DNA of 64,000 bases. Origin: Dehalococcoidia bacterium UBA7891. GTDB lineage: Bacteria; Chloroflexota; Dehalococcoidia; Lucifugimonadales; UBA826. A model generated the notes under the pieces. That model was given only the letters and a program-made list of their open reading frames with translations, was not told the origin of the DNA and made no database searches. This document shows positions 56,446-64,000 of the stretch, piece after piece (the stretch's first letter is position 1; every line of letters starts with the position of its first letter). The stretch is taken from NCBI GenBank assembly GCA_002500485.1, contig DLRJ01000113.1:23312-87311 (forward strand), given 5' to 3'. Position numbers and translations under genes: made by a program.

Positions 56446-57378
56446 TCAAATTTCATTTAAGGCCCAGGATTTCACTAAATGATGAGCAATCGCTATTTTC
56501 ATGGGTACTTTTAGTACTTCGCTGTTGTTTTCAAGGGCTGAGATGACATCTTTCCTATCAAACCATTTAACATCAGTCATTTCGTCCTCATCCATATTGA
56601 TGTTGGTAGTAACTGCCTCTGCATGGCAACCTATCATTAAGGAGTAAGGTAACGGCCAAGGTTGAGATGAATGGTATTTAACATTCTTAACCTCTATTCC
56701 AGCTTCTTCCATCACTTCTCGAGCGACGGCCTCTTCAATTGATTCGCCTTGATCAACAAATCCAGCTAATGCGGAATAGGTGTTTGTTCTTTGAAGTCTT
56801 CCTCTTGATTGTCCTAATAAACATTTATCACCATCATGTACCACGACTATTATGACTGGATCGGTTCTTGGAAAATGATCAGTACCGCATCCGGTACAAT
56901 TTCGCACTTGGCCAGCTCTTTGCATTTGGGTTTTTGATCCGCAAGCCGAACAGAATTTGTACCGTTGGTGCCAGTAGACTTGTATTCTTGCTTGAGCGGC
57001 GATTCCTGCCTCCTCCGGATCTAAAAATTCACCACATGACCTAACGTCGACGAATCTTAGTGAAGGGTTTAAGCTCCTAATCACCGCATCTGAAAAGAGA
57101 TCAGTCGATACTTCTATTGCGAAGTGATATATATCGTCCAATATGCCTAAAAAAATAGGCTCTGATTTGCACGCGAATTCATCCAGCTGAACCCGTGATA
57201 GCCAAAATAGATTGGATTCCATTCCTGTATTAACCAGTAAATTAAGTTCTCTTAAAGGCAAAAAACGACTTTGTGGGTCGGTCATCATACTGTTTATTGC
57301 AGATTGGTCTCTTCTTTCTTTTTCTCCCCTATTAAGGGGATTCTTTGCGAATACGTGTCCGTACCCATGTGTGGTCAT
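56446..57378 (-). CDS. nudC: NADH pyrophosphatase NudC
   Basis: NudC hydrolyses NAD(H) and can decap NAD-RNA. The 310-residue protein has the N-terminal domain, a four-Cys zinc ribbon (CSACGSK and CTGCGTD), the Nudix box GFVDQGESIEEAVAREVMEE with Gly and REVMEEAG at its end (about residues 208-231), and the diagnostic SQPWPLPYS immediately after. AGGAGT precedes the ATG. It pairs with the phosphorylase gene and is divergent from the NIPSNAP gene. Confidence 0.95.
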   Translation of the reverse strand: MTTHGYGHVFAKNPLNRGEKERRDQSAINSMMTDPQSRFLPLRELNLLVNTGMESNLFWLSRVQLDEFACKSEPIFLGILDDIYHFAIEVSTDLFSDAVIRSLNPSLRFVDVRSCGEFLDPEEAGIAAQARIQVYWHQRYKFCSACGSKTQMQRAGQVRNCTGCGTDHFPRTDPVIIVVVHDGDKCLLGQSRGRLQRTNTYSALAGFVDQGESIEEAVAREVMEEAGIEVKNVKYHSSQPWPLPYSLMIGCHAEAVTTNINMDEDEMTDVKWFDRKDVISALENNSEVLKVPMKIAIAHHLVKSWALNEI

Positions 57379-57500
57379 AAGAACTCCTAAAGTCGAATAT
57401 TAAGTTATTAGAACACATTCCTGTTGTAAAGGTGGATCTATTTTTTGTTGGATACTTTCTTAAGTTTTTTATTCTGTCCTCTAAGGGGCAGTTGTTTTGA

Positions 57501-57530
57501 TTGACACCCTTGATGGTGTGAACACAGAAT
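57501..57530 (+). promoter_or_regulatory. Candidate promoter of NIPSNAP/MFS unit with overlapping palindrome
   Basis: TTGACA (57501-57506) and CAGAAT (57525-57530) are 18 bases apart, and the leader is about 37 bases. ACACC-cttgat-GGTGT (57504-57519) is an inverted repeat lying across the -35 box and spacer, placed as an operator would be. Confidence 0.45.
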
Positions 57531-57573
57531 AAGGGGATAATAATGAAATCTAAGGATGGAAGGAGACTAACCA

Positions 57574-57900
57574 ATGATATATGAAACTCGGATTTATGAG
57601 ACCCATCCTGGTAAGTTGCCAAACCTCCATGATAGATTCCGTAACCACACTATGAGGATTTTTGAAAAATTTGGAATAAAAAATATTGGATATTGGACCT
57701 CAGAGGTTGGTGAATATAGCGATAGATTGACCTACATAATTGCTTTTGAAAATCAAGGGCATAGAGAGAAAGCTTGGAATGACTTTAGGAATGATGTTGA
57801 GTGGAACAAGGTAAGGACTGAGTCAGAATTGGAGGGACCAATAGTAAAAAGAGTGTTCAATAATTTGCTGATACCGACCGACTATTCTCCTTTGCAATAG
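57574..57900 (+). CDS. NIPSNAP family protein
   Basis: The 108-residue protein has the NIPSNAP dimeric alpha/beta-barrel pattern: MIYETRIYETHPGKLPNLHDRF at the start, a central GYWTSEVGEYSDRLTYIIAFEN and DFRNDVEWNKVR later. Bacterial members are often near oxidoreductases or catabolic genes, but the biochemical role is not defined. GGAG is nine bases before the ATG. An MFS transporter gene follows after 14 bases on the same strand. Confidence 0.9.
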   Translation: MIYETRIYETHPGKLPNLHDRFRNHTMRIFEKFGIKNIGYWTSEVGEYSDRLTYIIAFENQGHREKAWNDFRNDVEWNKVRTESELEGPIVKRVFNNLLIPTDYSPLQ

Positions 57901-57914
57901 CTTGTGAATAGATA

Positions 57915-59144
57915 TTGACCTCAGACAAAAAAATTAGACCCCAACAATGGTGGCAATCCTTTCAGTTCAAAGATTTTAGATATTTGTGGGTGTCCACTTT
58001 TTTCCAATCTATCGGGTTTGGTATGGACAATGTAGCCCTTGGCTGGATTGTTTTTGAGAAAACTGATTCTGCATTCATGGTTGGGCTAGCAGCAGCTCTT
58101 AGGATGGTGCCACTTTTTCTACTCGGTGTTTTTTCTGGCCTGATTGCTGATAATGTCGAAAGACGAATATTCCTTCGCATATTTACTATTGTAGGTGGGG
58201 GCCTTATGGCCTTGCTTGGCGTGCTCCTAATCATTGGTTACGACCAAATATGGATCATCATTGCAATTGCCACTATTACCGGAGCCACATTTGCATTTGT
58301 TCTTACTTTGAGGCAGGCATACACCTTCGATATTGTAGGGGCTTCCCTTTCATTGAATGGTTTGTCTATGTTGCAAATAGCGTCTCAAACGGGAGGGGTT
58401 TTTGGGGCTTTGGTCTCCGGAATATTGATATCTAAGTTGGGGGCAGGACCACAATTTGTCGTCATAGGCTTGATGTACCTGATTTCATTTTTAGTTCTGT
58501 TTGGAGCATCTGAGTCAGGCCAAGCAGCCTCTAGAAGGAGAGAGAGTCTTAATTCCAATTTTAAGGGATACATTGATCTCATAAAAGAATATCCAGTTTT
58601 ACTTATCTTGATGTGTTTGGCCTCAATTACCGAAATATTTGGTTTCACTCATATGAGTTTAATCCCAGTTTTTGCCAAGGAGGTTTTATCTGTTGGACCA
58701 ATTGGGTTGGGAATTTTGACTGCTATTCGCCAAGTTGGTGGGTTTTTCGGTCTTTTTTCGCTTACTTTGTTGGGCAATTACAATCAAAAAGGGAAATTGA
58801 TGTTCTATATCGTCGTATTTTTTGGTATCGGTCAGATTTTTCTGGCATTCTCGTCCAACGTGTTCCTTTTTGCATTTTTTCTGCTTGTTGTTAATGCCTG
58901 TGCTATGTCTGTTGACACTTTGTACAAAACGTTGATGCAGCAAAATGTTCCGAATGAGCAACGAGGTAGGGCTATGGGATCATGGGTTTTAAGTATTGGA
59001 ACAGCCCCTATAGGGCACCTCGGGATTGGCGGAATTGCAACAGCTTTTGGAGCTCCAATGGCTGTCTTGTTTAACGGAGTTATGCTTACTGCCGCAGGAA
59101 TTTCGACCTTTATCTGCCTACCAAAAATTAGGAAATTGCCTTAA
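57915..59144 (+). CDS. MFS transporter (MFS_3-type)
   Basis: The 409-residue protein opens with FKDFRYLWVSTFFQSIGFGMDNVALGWIVFEKT, the MFS_3 start also seen in the protein at 10778-12199, and has GLIADNVERR at loop 2-3. About 12 helices are visible. It may export a small molecule; the cargo is unknown. The start is TTG at 57915, 14 bases after the NIPSNAP stop, with no strong SD, so coupling is likely. It ends convergent to the pdhC gene. Confidence 0.87.
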   Translation: MTSDKKIRPQQWWQSFQFKDFRYLWVSTFFQSIGFGMDNVALGWIVFEKTDSAFMVGLAAALRMVPLFLLGVFSGLIADNVERRIFLRIFTIVGGGLMALLGVLLIIGYDQIWIIIAIATITGATFAFVLTLRQAYTFDIVGASLSLNGLSMLQIASQTGGVFGALVSGILISKLGAGPQFVVIGLMYLISFLVLFGASESGQAASRRRESLNSNFKGYIDLIKEYPVLLILMCLASITEIFGFTHMSLIPVFAKEVLSVGPIGLGILTAIRQVGGFFGLFSLTLLGNYNQKGKLMFYIVVFFGIGQIFLAFSSNVFLFAFFLLVVNACAMSVDTLYKTLMQQNVPNEQRGRAMGSWVLSIGTAPIGHLGIGGIATAFGAPMAVLFNGVMLTAAGISTFICLPKIRKLP

Positions 59145-59163
59145 AGGGCAAGTAAATTTTCAG

Positions 59164-60453
59164 CTAAAACATTAAAGAAGTAGGGCTTTGCAATAGGCGT
59201 TTTACTTCTATTAAAAATTGGGCCCCTTCAGCTCCATCTACGATTCTATGATCAGCAGAAATAGTAGCTGTCATAACCTGGCCGACTGTTATTTCTCCGT
59301 CAACAACTATCGGTTTCTCCGATACGGTACCTACGGCCAATACTGCGCTTTGAGGCGGATGTATTATTGCAACGAAACTGCTGACATCAAACATTCCTAG
59401 GTTACTAATAGCGAATGTGCCGCCAGTGTATTCTTGGGAGCTCAGGCTACCATTTGACGATCTTTCGGCCAAATTTTTGATCATCTGGGATACTTGCCTC
59501 AGTGATTTTTCGCCACAGTCTATAATGGCCGGAACTATCAATCCTTCATCATCTGCGATTGCTACGGCTATGTTTATTTTGTCGTTGTACTGAATCCCAT
59601 CGTCCTGATAGTAAGCGTTGAATTTGGGATATTTCTGTAGAGCTTGAATACATGCTTTCACTATCAAGTCATTTACTGTCAATCTTACGCCATCGTCTTT
59701 TAGTTGATCATTAATTTGTCTTCGAAGAGACATAGCATCGGTCATATTTATTTCTGCTGAAACATAAAAATGAGGTTTTTCAGTCTTACTTTTAACGGTG
59801 ACTCTTGCTATCTGTTGACGCATTCTGCTTATCGGTTGCTTTTCCCCCTGCGTGAATGGAGCAGGTACAGGTTCTACATTTGCCGTTACTGTTTCCTTGG
59901 GTATTGTTGTCTCCGATGGAACAGGGATAGCTGACTGTGAGGGAAGGTCTGGTTCATATTCTTCGATATCTTTTTTTGTGATTCTGCCACCTGGTCCTGA
60001 ACCGGGTACATTAGAAAGGCTTATGCTACGTTCTTCGGCTATGCGACGTGCAATCGGGGTAGCCAGTATTCGGCCGGTGGCTGGTCCATTAATGACCTCT
60101 GTGGTTTCATGGAATTGTTCCAGATCATCGGCTGGGTCAGAATTTTCCGTTTCGGAATCATTGGTGGCCGTTGCTTGTTCAATCAGGATATCTGAGACAT
60201 CGCTCACTTCCTCACCCACACTGCCAACTACAGCTATCGTCTGGCCTACGGGCACTATGGTCCCTTCCGGTGCGACTATCTTAAGAAGAACCCCTTCTGA
60301 ATCAGATTCAAATTCAACGACTGCTTTATCAGTTTCTATTTCTGCAACCGCTTCATTTCGAGTTACTGTAGAACCCTCTTCTTTTAACCAGCGCACTACG
60401 GTGCCTTCCTCCATGTCGTATCCCATTTGGGGCATTTTTAATTCAGTGGCCAT
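59164..60453 (-). CDS. pdhC: Dihydrolipoamide acetyltransferase (E2, PDH complex)
   Basis: E2 is the core of the pyruvate dehydrogenase complex: it takes the acetyl group on lipoyl-Lys and passes it to CoA. The 429-residue protein has one lipoyl domain (EIETDKAVVEFESD near residue 43), an acidic linker, a peripheral-subunit-binding domain (TPIARRIAEERSISL near 133), and the catalytic domain ending with SADHRIVDGAEGAQFL near 405 (HxxxD). It is the last gene of lpd-pdhA-pdhB-pdhC. GGAGATG lies before the ATG. Confidence 0.95.
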   Translation of the reverse strand: MATELKMPQMGYDMEEGTVVRWLKEEGSTVTRNEAVAEIETDKAVVEFESDSEGVLLKIVAPEGTIVPVGQTIAVVGSVGEEVSDVSDILIEQATATNDSETENSDPADDLEQFHETTEVINGPATGRILATPIARRIAEERSISLSNVPGSGPGGRITKKDIEEYEPDLPSQSAIPVPSETTIPKETVTANVEPVPAPFTQGEKQPISRMRQQIARVTVKSKTEKPHFYVSAEINMTDAMSLRRQINDQLKDDGVRLTVNDLIVKACIQALQKYPKFNAYYQDDGIQYNDKINIAVAIADDEGLIVPAIIDCGEKSLRQVSQMIKNLAERSSNGSLSSQEYTGGTFAISNLGMFDVSSFVAIIHPPQSAVLAVGTVSEKPIVVDGEITVGQVMTATISADHRIVDGAEGAQFLIEVKRLLQSPTSLMF

Positions 60454-60469
60454 CTCTGACTCATCTCCA

Positions 60470-61447
60470 TTAAAGACCGAAGTTATATTTAACTGATTCT
60501 ACTACCCAGTCTGAACTTGGGATCATAAGTTGTTCTATGTTTCTAGCGTAGGGCGCTGGCACATCTGGACCATTGATTCTTATGACGGGGCCATCAAGTT
60601 CGTCAAATGCTGCCTCTTGTATATCGCTGGCGATTGTGCCTGAAAAACCACCTGTTTTCCAAGTTTCTTCAACAATGACAACCCTATTGGTTTTTTTAAC
60701 CGATTCAATTACTGTATCCAAGTCTAACGGAGAAAGACACCTTAAATCTATCACTTCCGAGGAAATGTTCATTTCTTCCAATTTTGCAGCCGCTTCTTCC
60801 GCTACACGAACCATCCCTGAATATGCAACCAGGGTCACATCAGTGCCGGGTTTGGCTATTCTCGCCTTTCCTAGAGGTACCTCATAATATTCCTCCGGAA
60901 CTTCGCCCCTCACCCTGTATAAAAGGGCATGTTCCGCAAAGATTATAGGATTATTATCCTTCCTACTGGACCTGAACATTCCTAAGGCGTCGTAGGGTGT
61001 AGCTGGCACGACAACCCGAAGCCCAGGTACTGAAGCGTACCAATTCTCAAAACTTTGCGAGTGGGTTGCTGCTAGTTGACCTCCGCCTCCAGTAACTGTT
61101 CGTATAATAAGTGGAACTTGCAGTTGACCATTAGACATATAACTTAATTTTGCCGCATGGTTTATTATTTGATCCATTGCTACCAGCGTGAAATTTATCG
61201 TCATCACCTCCACTATTGGTCGCATGCCAATCATTGCCGAACCGACTCCGGCGCCGACAAATACTGATTCAGATATCGGGGTATCTCTTACTCTCTCTTC
61301 TCCGTATTTTTCCAAAAACCCTCGGGTAACCGCATAAGCCCCTCCATAGGCGCCTATGTCTTCACCCATAAGGAACGATCTGTCATCCTCGTCGAGAGCT
61401 TCTTGCAAAGCTTTCGACATAGCATCTCTCAATAGCATCTCTGCCAT
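60470..61447 (-). CDS. pdhB: Pyruvate dehydrogenase E1 component subunit beta
   Basis: E1 beta supplies half of the ThDP site of the heterotetrameric E1. The 325-residue transketolase-type protein has MLLRDAMSKALQEALDED near the start, GEDIGAYGGAYAVTRGFLEKYG near residue 29 and the late DLRCLSPLDLDTV segment near 222 of the C-terminal domain. It starts two bases after the pdhA stop, with GGAGG overlapping that end. Branched-chain or acetoin dehydrogenases are close relatives; operon order with lpd favours pyruvate. Confidence 0.94.
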   Translation of the reverse strand: MAEMLLRDAMSKALQEALDEDDRSFLMGEDIGAYGGAYAVTRGFLEKYGEERVRDTPISESVFVGAGVGSAMIGMRPIVEVMTINFTLVAMDQIINHAAKLSYMSNGQLQVPLIIRTVTGGGGQLAATHSQSFENWYASVPGLRVVVPATPYDALGMFRSSRKDNNPIIFAEHALLYRVRGEVPEEYYEVPLGKARIAKPGTDVTLVAYSGMVRVAEEAAAKLEEMNISSEVIDLRCLSPLDLDTVIESVKKTNRVVIVEETWKTGGFSGTIASDIQEAAFDELDGPVIRINGPDVPAPYARNIEQLMIPSSDWVVESVKYNFGL

Positions 61448-61449
61448 CT

Positions 61450-62454
61450 CTAATTTCCCTCCGGTTCCGCGTAAATGTGGGTATAGAGGTCTTCAACGGT
61501 AGGCTCTGGGCTTTGTTCAGCAAATTCTCTCGCCTCTTGAACTAGGAGATCTATCTGCTCTGCTACAAGTGCGATATCATTATCGTCTATCTTGCCCGCC
61601 TTTAGGCAATCGTCTTTAAATTTGTCAATTGGATCACGGGTTCTGTTTTCTATAACTTCTTCGTTATCTCTGTAATTTGATGGATCGGCCATTGAATGTC
61701 CATGAAATCTATAGGCCATGGATTCAATGAATACTGGACCTTGCCCTTCCCGCACTTTTGCGACACCTTCCGTGACTGTTTCTCTGACCACCATCACATC
61801 CATTCCGTCTATTTGAACGGCTGGGATCATATAAGGTTCAGCGGCCCCGTAGATACTCGAACCACCGGCTCGAGAACGATTGACATCTGTACCCATGCCA
61901 TAAAGATTGTTTTCCAGCATAAACACCACTGGAAGTTTCCATAATGAGGCTATGTTCATCGCTTCATGGAATTCACCTTCATTCACCGCCCCGTCTCCAA
62001 AGAAGCACATCACGACACTATCTAATTTTTTTAATTTCAGTCCAAGTGCTATGCCGATTGCCAATGGAAGTTGGCCCCCAACGATCGCATGACCGCCCAT
62101 GAAATGTTTTTCGATATCGAATAAGTGCATAGAGCCACCCTTGCCACCACTGCATCCAGTAGATTTCCCACATAACTCGGCCATGGCGGCCTTTGGTTCT
62201 ATTCCTCTCGCTAGCGCGTGGCCGTGGTCTCTATAATGACCAATTACGTAATCATCTTCCCGCAGGGTTGGTATAGCTCCTACCGCTATCGCCTCTTCAC
62301 CTATATATGTATGTAAGAAACCCCTTACAAGACCCTTTCTATACAAGCGTTCAGCTTCCTCTTCAAAACGTCTTATTAAAAGCATTTGGCTGAAAATACC
62401 CAACGCTTCTTGTTTTTCAATGTTTTCTATATTTGAGGTAGTGGCCACTTTCAA
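61450..62454 (-). CDS. pdhA: Pyruvate dehydrogenase E1 component subunit alpha
   Basis: E1 alpha binds ThDP pyrophosphate through Mg2+. The 334-residue protein has YIGEEAIAVG near residue 51, the GDGAVNEGEFHEAMNIA ThDP motif (GDG...N) near 153, and YRFHGHSMADPSNYR near 247, the phosphorylation-loop region. The start is TTG at 62454, seven bases after the lpd stop, with AAAGAAGAA before it. pdhB follows after two bases. Confidence 0.94.
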   Translation of the reverse strand: MKVATTSNIENIEKQEALGIFSQMLLIRRFEEEAERLYRKGLVRGFLHTYIGEEAIAVGAIPTLREDDYVIGHYRDHGHALARGIEPKAAMAELCGKSTGCSGGKGGSMHLFDIEKHFMGGHAIVGGQLPLAIGIALGLKLKKLDSVVMCFFGDGAVNEGEFHEAMNIASLWKLPVVFMLENNLYGMGTDVNRSRAGGSSIYGAAEPYMIPAVQIDGMDVMVVRETVTEGVAKVREGQGPVFIESMAYRFHGHSMADPSNYRDNEEVIENRTRDPIDKFKDDCLKAGKIDDNDIALVAEQIDLLVQEAREFAEQSPEPTVEDLYTHIYAEPEGN

Positions 62455-62461
62455 TTCTTCT

Positions 62462-63844
62462 TTATATGTGGATCGCTTCGTTGGTTGAGTCTAAAGCCGC
62501 TTCCTTCAAAGTCTCAGATATTGTTGGGTGGGGGTGAACTAACCAACCAAGCTCTGTGGTTGTTCCCTCCAATAATTTTGTCATTGATAATTCCGCAAGG
62601 AGTTCTGTCACTTCCGGCCCTATCATATGAGCCCCGAGTATCTCTCCGATTTCCGGGTCTATGACTAATTTAACAATTCCCTCTGTGTGGCCGAGAGCAA
62701 TAGCTTTGCCACTAGCAGAAAAAGGGAATCTTCCTATTTGGGTTTCGATACCATTGTCTTTGGCCTGGGCTTCGGTCATCCCAAAACTGGCGACTTGAGG
62801 TTCACAATATATCGCCCTTGGCATTAATTGATAGTCCAGTGGTGCAGGATTTAATCCCGCTATATATTCAACAGCGGTCACAGCTTGAGCAGAGGCCACG
62901 TGTGCCAAAAGCATCTTCCCGGTCACATCCCCAATGGCGTACACACCTGAGACGTTGGTTTCCATATTTTCACTAATTGAGATGAAGCCGTTATTGGTGG
63001 TTATTCCCACCTTCTCCAGACCTATTTTATCTGTGTTGGGTTGGACTCCTACCGCAACTAGTACTTTGTTGGAAGTGATTAAATGTTCTTCTTCTTTTGC
63101 TATTAACGTGACCAAAGCCGTCCCATTTGAAGCCTGTATAGATTTTACAGCTACCCCTACTTTTATATCTATTTCTCTTTCTGTGAAAGATTTTTTTAGG
63201 GACTCACTTATTTCAGAGTCTTCGTTAGGTATAATTCTGTCCATCATTTCAACTAAGGTCACTTTCGCACCATAGCTTTTATATATGTGTGCGAATTCTA
63301 CCCCCGTGGCACCCGCACCTATTATCGTAATATCTTCAGGTATTTCCGACATGTTTAACGCGTCGCGGCTATTCAATACTACGTGATGGTCAATCGGCAT
63401 AGAATCGATATCTCTTTGTCTAGCGCCGGTTGCTATTATTATATTTTCAGAGGTAATTTTTCGACTATTCTCCATGATTTCTAGCTCATGGGGCCCAGTT
63501 AATTTTCCGGTTCCTTCAATAAGTTCAACCTGGTTTTTTTTCAACAAATATTGAACCCCGGAGGTCAGCTTATCCACCACTTCTCTGCTGCGTGAGATAG
63601 CCTTAGAAAAATCGTATGTTAAATTTTCGAAGGTAATTCCGAATTCTTCGGCGTTGTTAACCAAGTTAACAACTTCGGCGTTTCTGAGCAGCGATTTGCT
63701 TGGTATACAGCCCCAATTAAGACAAACCCCGCCAACGGAATCTCTTTCTATAATTGCTGTTTTTAAGCCAAGCTGGGCCGCTCTTATGGCAGCCACATAC
63801 CCCCCAGGGCCTGCACCTAAAACAACTACGTCAAAATCAGCCAA
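62462..63844 (-). CDS. lpdA: Dihydrolipoyl dehydrogenase (E3)
   Basis: E3 reoxidises dihydrolipoamide with FAD and NAD+. The protein has GAGPGGYVAAIRAAQLG for FAD, the redox disulfide GGVCLNWGCIPSK near residue 38, NAD motif IGAGATGVEFA near 174, and HPHPTISE near the C-terminus with the active-site His. A TTG at 63844 with AGAGGTG upstream gives MADFDVVVLGAGPGG, the usual N-terminus, so I chose it; the frame is open back to 63880. A TATAAT at 63884-63889 would start transcription near 63877, after that earlier codon. Confidence 0.95.
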   Translation of the reverse strand: MADFDVVVLGAGPGGYVAAIRAAQLGLKTAIIERDSVGGVCLNWGCIPSKSLLRNAEVVNLVNNAEEFGITFENLTYDFSKAISRSREVVDKLTSGVQYLLKKNQVELIEGTGKLTGPHELEIMENSRKITSENIIIATGARQRDIDSMPIDHHVVLNSRDALNMSEIPEDITIIGAGATGVEFAHIYKSYGAKVTLVEMMDRIIPNEDSEISESLKKSFTEREIDIKVGVAVKSIQASNGTALVTLIAKEEEHLITSNKVLVAVGVQPNTDKIGLEKVGITTNNGFISISENMETNVSGVYAIGDVTGKMLLAHVASAQAVTAVEYIAGLNPAPLDYQLMPRAIYCEPQVASFGMTEAQAKDNGIETQIGRFPFSASGKAIALGHTEGIVKLVIDPEIGEILGAHMIGPEVTELLAELSMTKLLEGTTTELGWLVHPHPTISETLKEAALDSTNEAIHI

Positions 63845-63883
63845 ATCATCACCTCTCAGAGCCTTAAGCATTTTGGTCAACTA

Positions 63884-63889
63884 ATTATA
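63884..63889 (-). promoter_or_regulatory. Candidate -10 box of the lpd-pdhABC operon
   Basis: A perfect TATAAT lies on the minus strand at 63889-63884. Transcription would start near 63877, about 33 bases before the chosen TTG start of lpdA. The -35 position has no good hexamer, so an activator may be needed. Confidence 0.45.
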
Positions 63890-63947
63890 GTCATGAAATG
63901 CCTAAAAATGCTGCCCTAAGTAATTGAGCGGCTATTGTACACCATTA

Positions 63948-63987
63948 GCTGACTGGTGGCTGACTGGTCAAGGTAATGCTAATTACC
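63948..63987. promoter_or_regulatory. Direct repeat and palindrome upstream of the PDH operon
   Basis: GCTGACTGGT is repeated at 63948-63957 and 63959-63968. Four bases on, GGTAAT-gcta-ATTACC (63972-63987) forms a perfect palindrome. They lie 60-100 bases upstream of the -10 box and would suit a dimeric regulator, perhaps one sensing pyruvate or a related acid. No upstream gene is visible before the window ends. Confidence 0.45.
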
Positions 63988-64000
63988 CTCCGCCCAAACA

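Overview
The window is an AT-rich, gene-dense bacterial chromosome segment with about 58 protein genes, one tRNA and no mobile element, prophage or CRISPR array that I can see. The gene content points to Chloroflexota, plausibly a marine SAR202-like or other Dehalococcoidia-related lineage. The clues are the SCO1664/DUF3090 pair (families I know from Actinobacteria and Chloroflexi), an 11-subunit complex I without NuoE/F/G, F420 biosynthesis genes beside a luciferase-like oxidoreductase, many TTG starts, and a mix of enolase-superfamily, GMC, SDR, thiolase-like and NIPSNAP genes. The assignment is an inference, not a phylogeny. Many convergent genes end within a few bases of each other or overlap, so the genome is compact.

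Layout. 1-7.4 kb (minus): a histidine phosphatase cut by the window edge, a CBS/CorC-type membrane protein, recX-recA, sucD-sucC, tRNA-Ser(TGA), and the SCO1664-DUF3090 pair. 7.6-8.8 kb (plus): rpsU with a hairpin leader, then an orphan P-loop/DRTGG protein. 9-13.6 kb (minus): gamma-glutamyltransferase, an MFS exporter, a 495-bp gene-free island and a metallo-beta-lactamase-fold hydrolase. 13.7-23.7 kb (plus): nuoABCDHIJKLMN in one tight operon. 23.8-33.8 kb: a mixed set, including a PIG-L deacetylase, cupin, DapA-like aldolase, NHL propeller, a lipoprotein-cyclophilin fusion, GNAT, two tandem SDR paralogues, trmL, a 44-residue Cys-rich protein, a JAMM protease, a phosphoesterase and a CPBP protease. 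34-40 kb: a thiolase-like/DUF35 pair, a four-carbon acid sugar kinase with a class II aldolase, and a GMC oxidoreductase. 40-51 kb: sirtuin, recF, cofD-cofC-LLM oxidoreductase, ligA, cysteine synthase, class IV aminotransferase and gyrB. 51-59 kb: P1 peptidase behind a putative leader, surE, an enolase-superfamily dehydratase, two MFS transporters, a nucleoside phosphorylase, nudC and NIPSNAP. 59-64 kb (minus): the pyruvate dehydrogenase operon lpd-pdhA-pdhB-pdhC.

How it fits together. Pyruvate dehydrogenase and succinyl-CoA synthetase feed and run the TCA cycle, and the nuo operon builds a respiratory proton pump that lacks the NADH-oxidising module. F420H2 or ferredoxin are possible electron donors, and cofC/cofD show that F420 is made. 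RecA, RecX, RecF, LigA and GyrB form a scattered replication and repair set. The accessory enzymes (enolase, GMC, DapA-like, OtnK/aldolase, SDRs, thiolase-like/DUF35) look like organoheterotrophic catabolism of oxidised organic compounds.

The most unusual items are the lipoprotein-cyclophilin fusion, the Cys-rich mini-protein next to a JAMM protease, the hairpin leader of rpsU, the Tyr-codon leader peptide and terminator in front of the P1 peptidase, the nucleophile-less thiolase/DUF35 pair, and a probable AUU start codon for recF. None of these amounts to a demonstrated new system.
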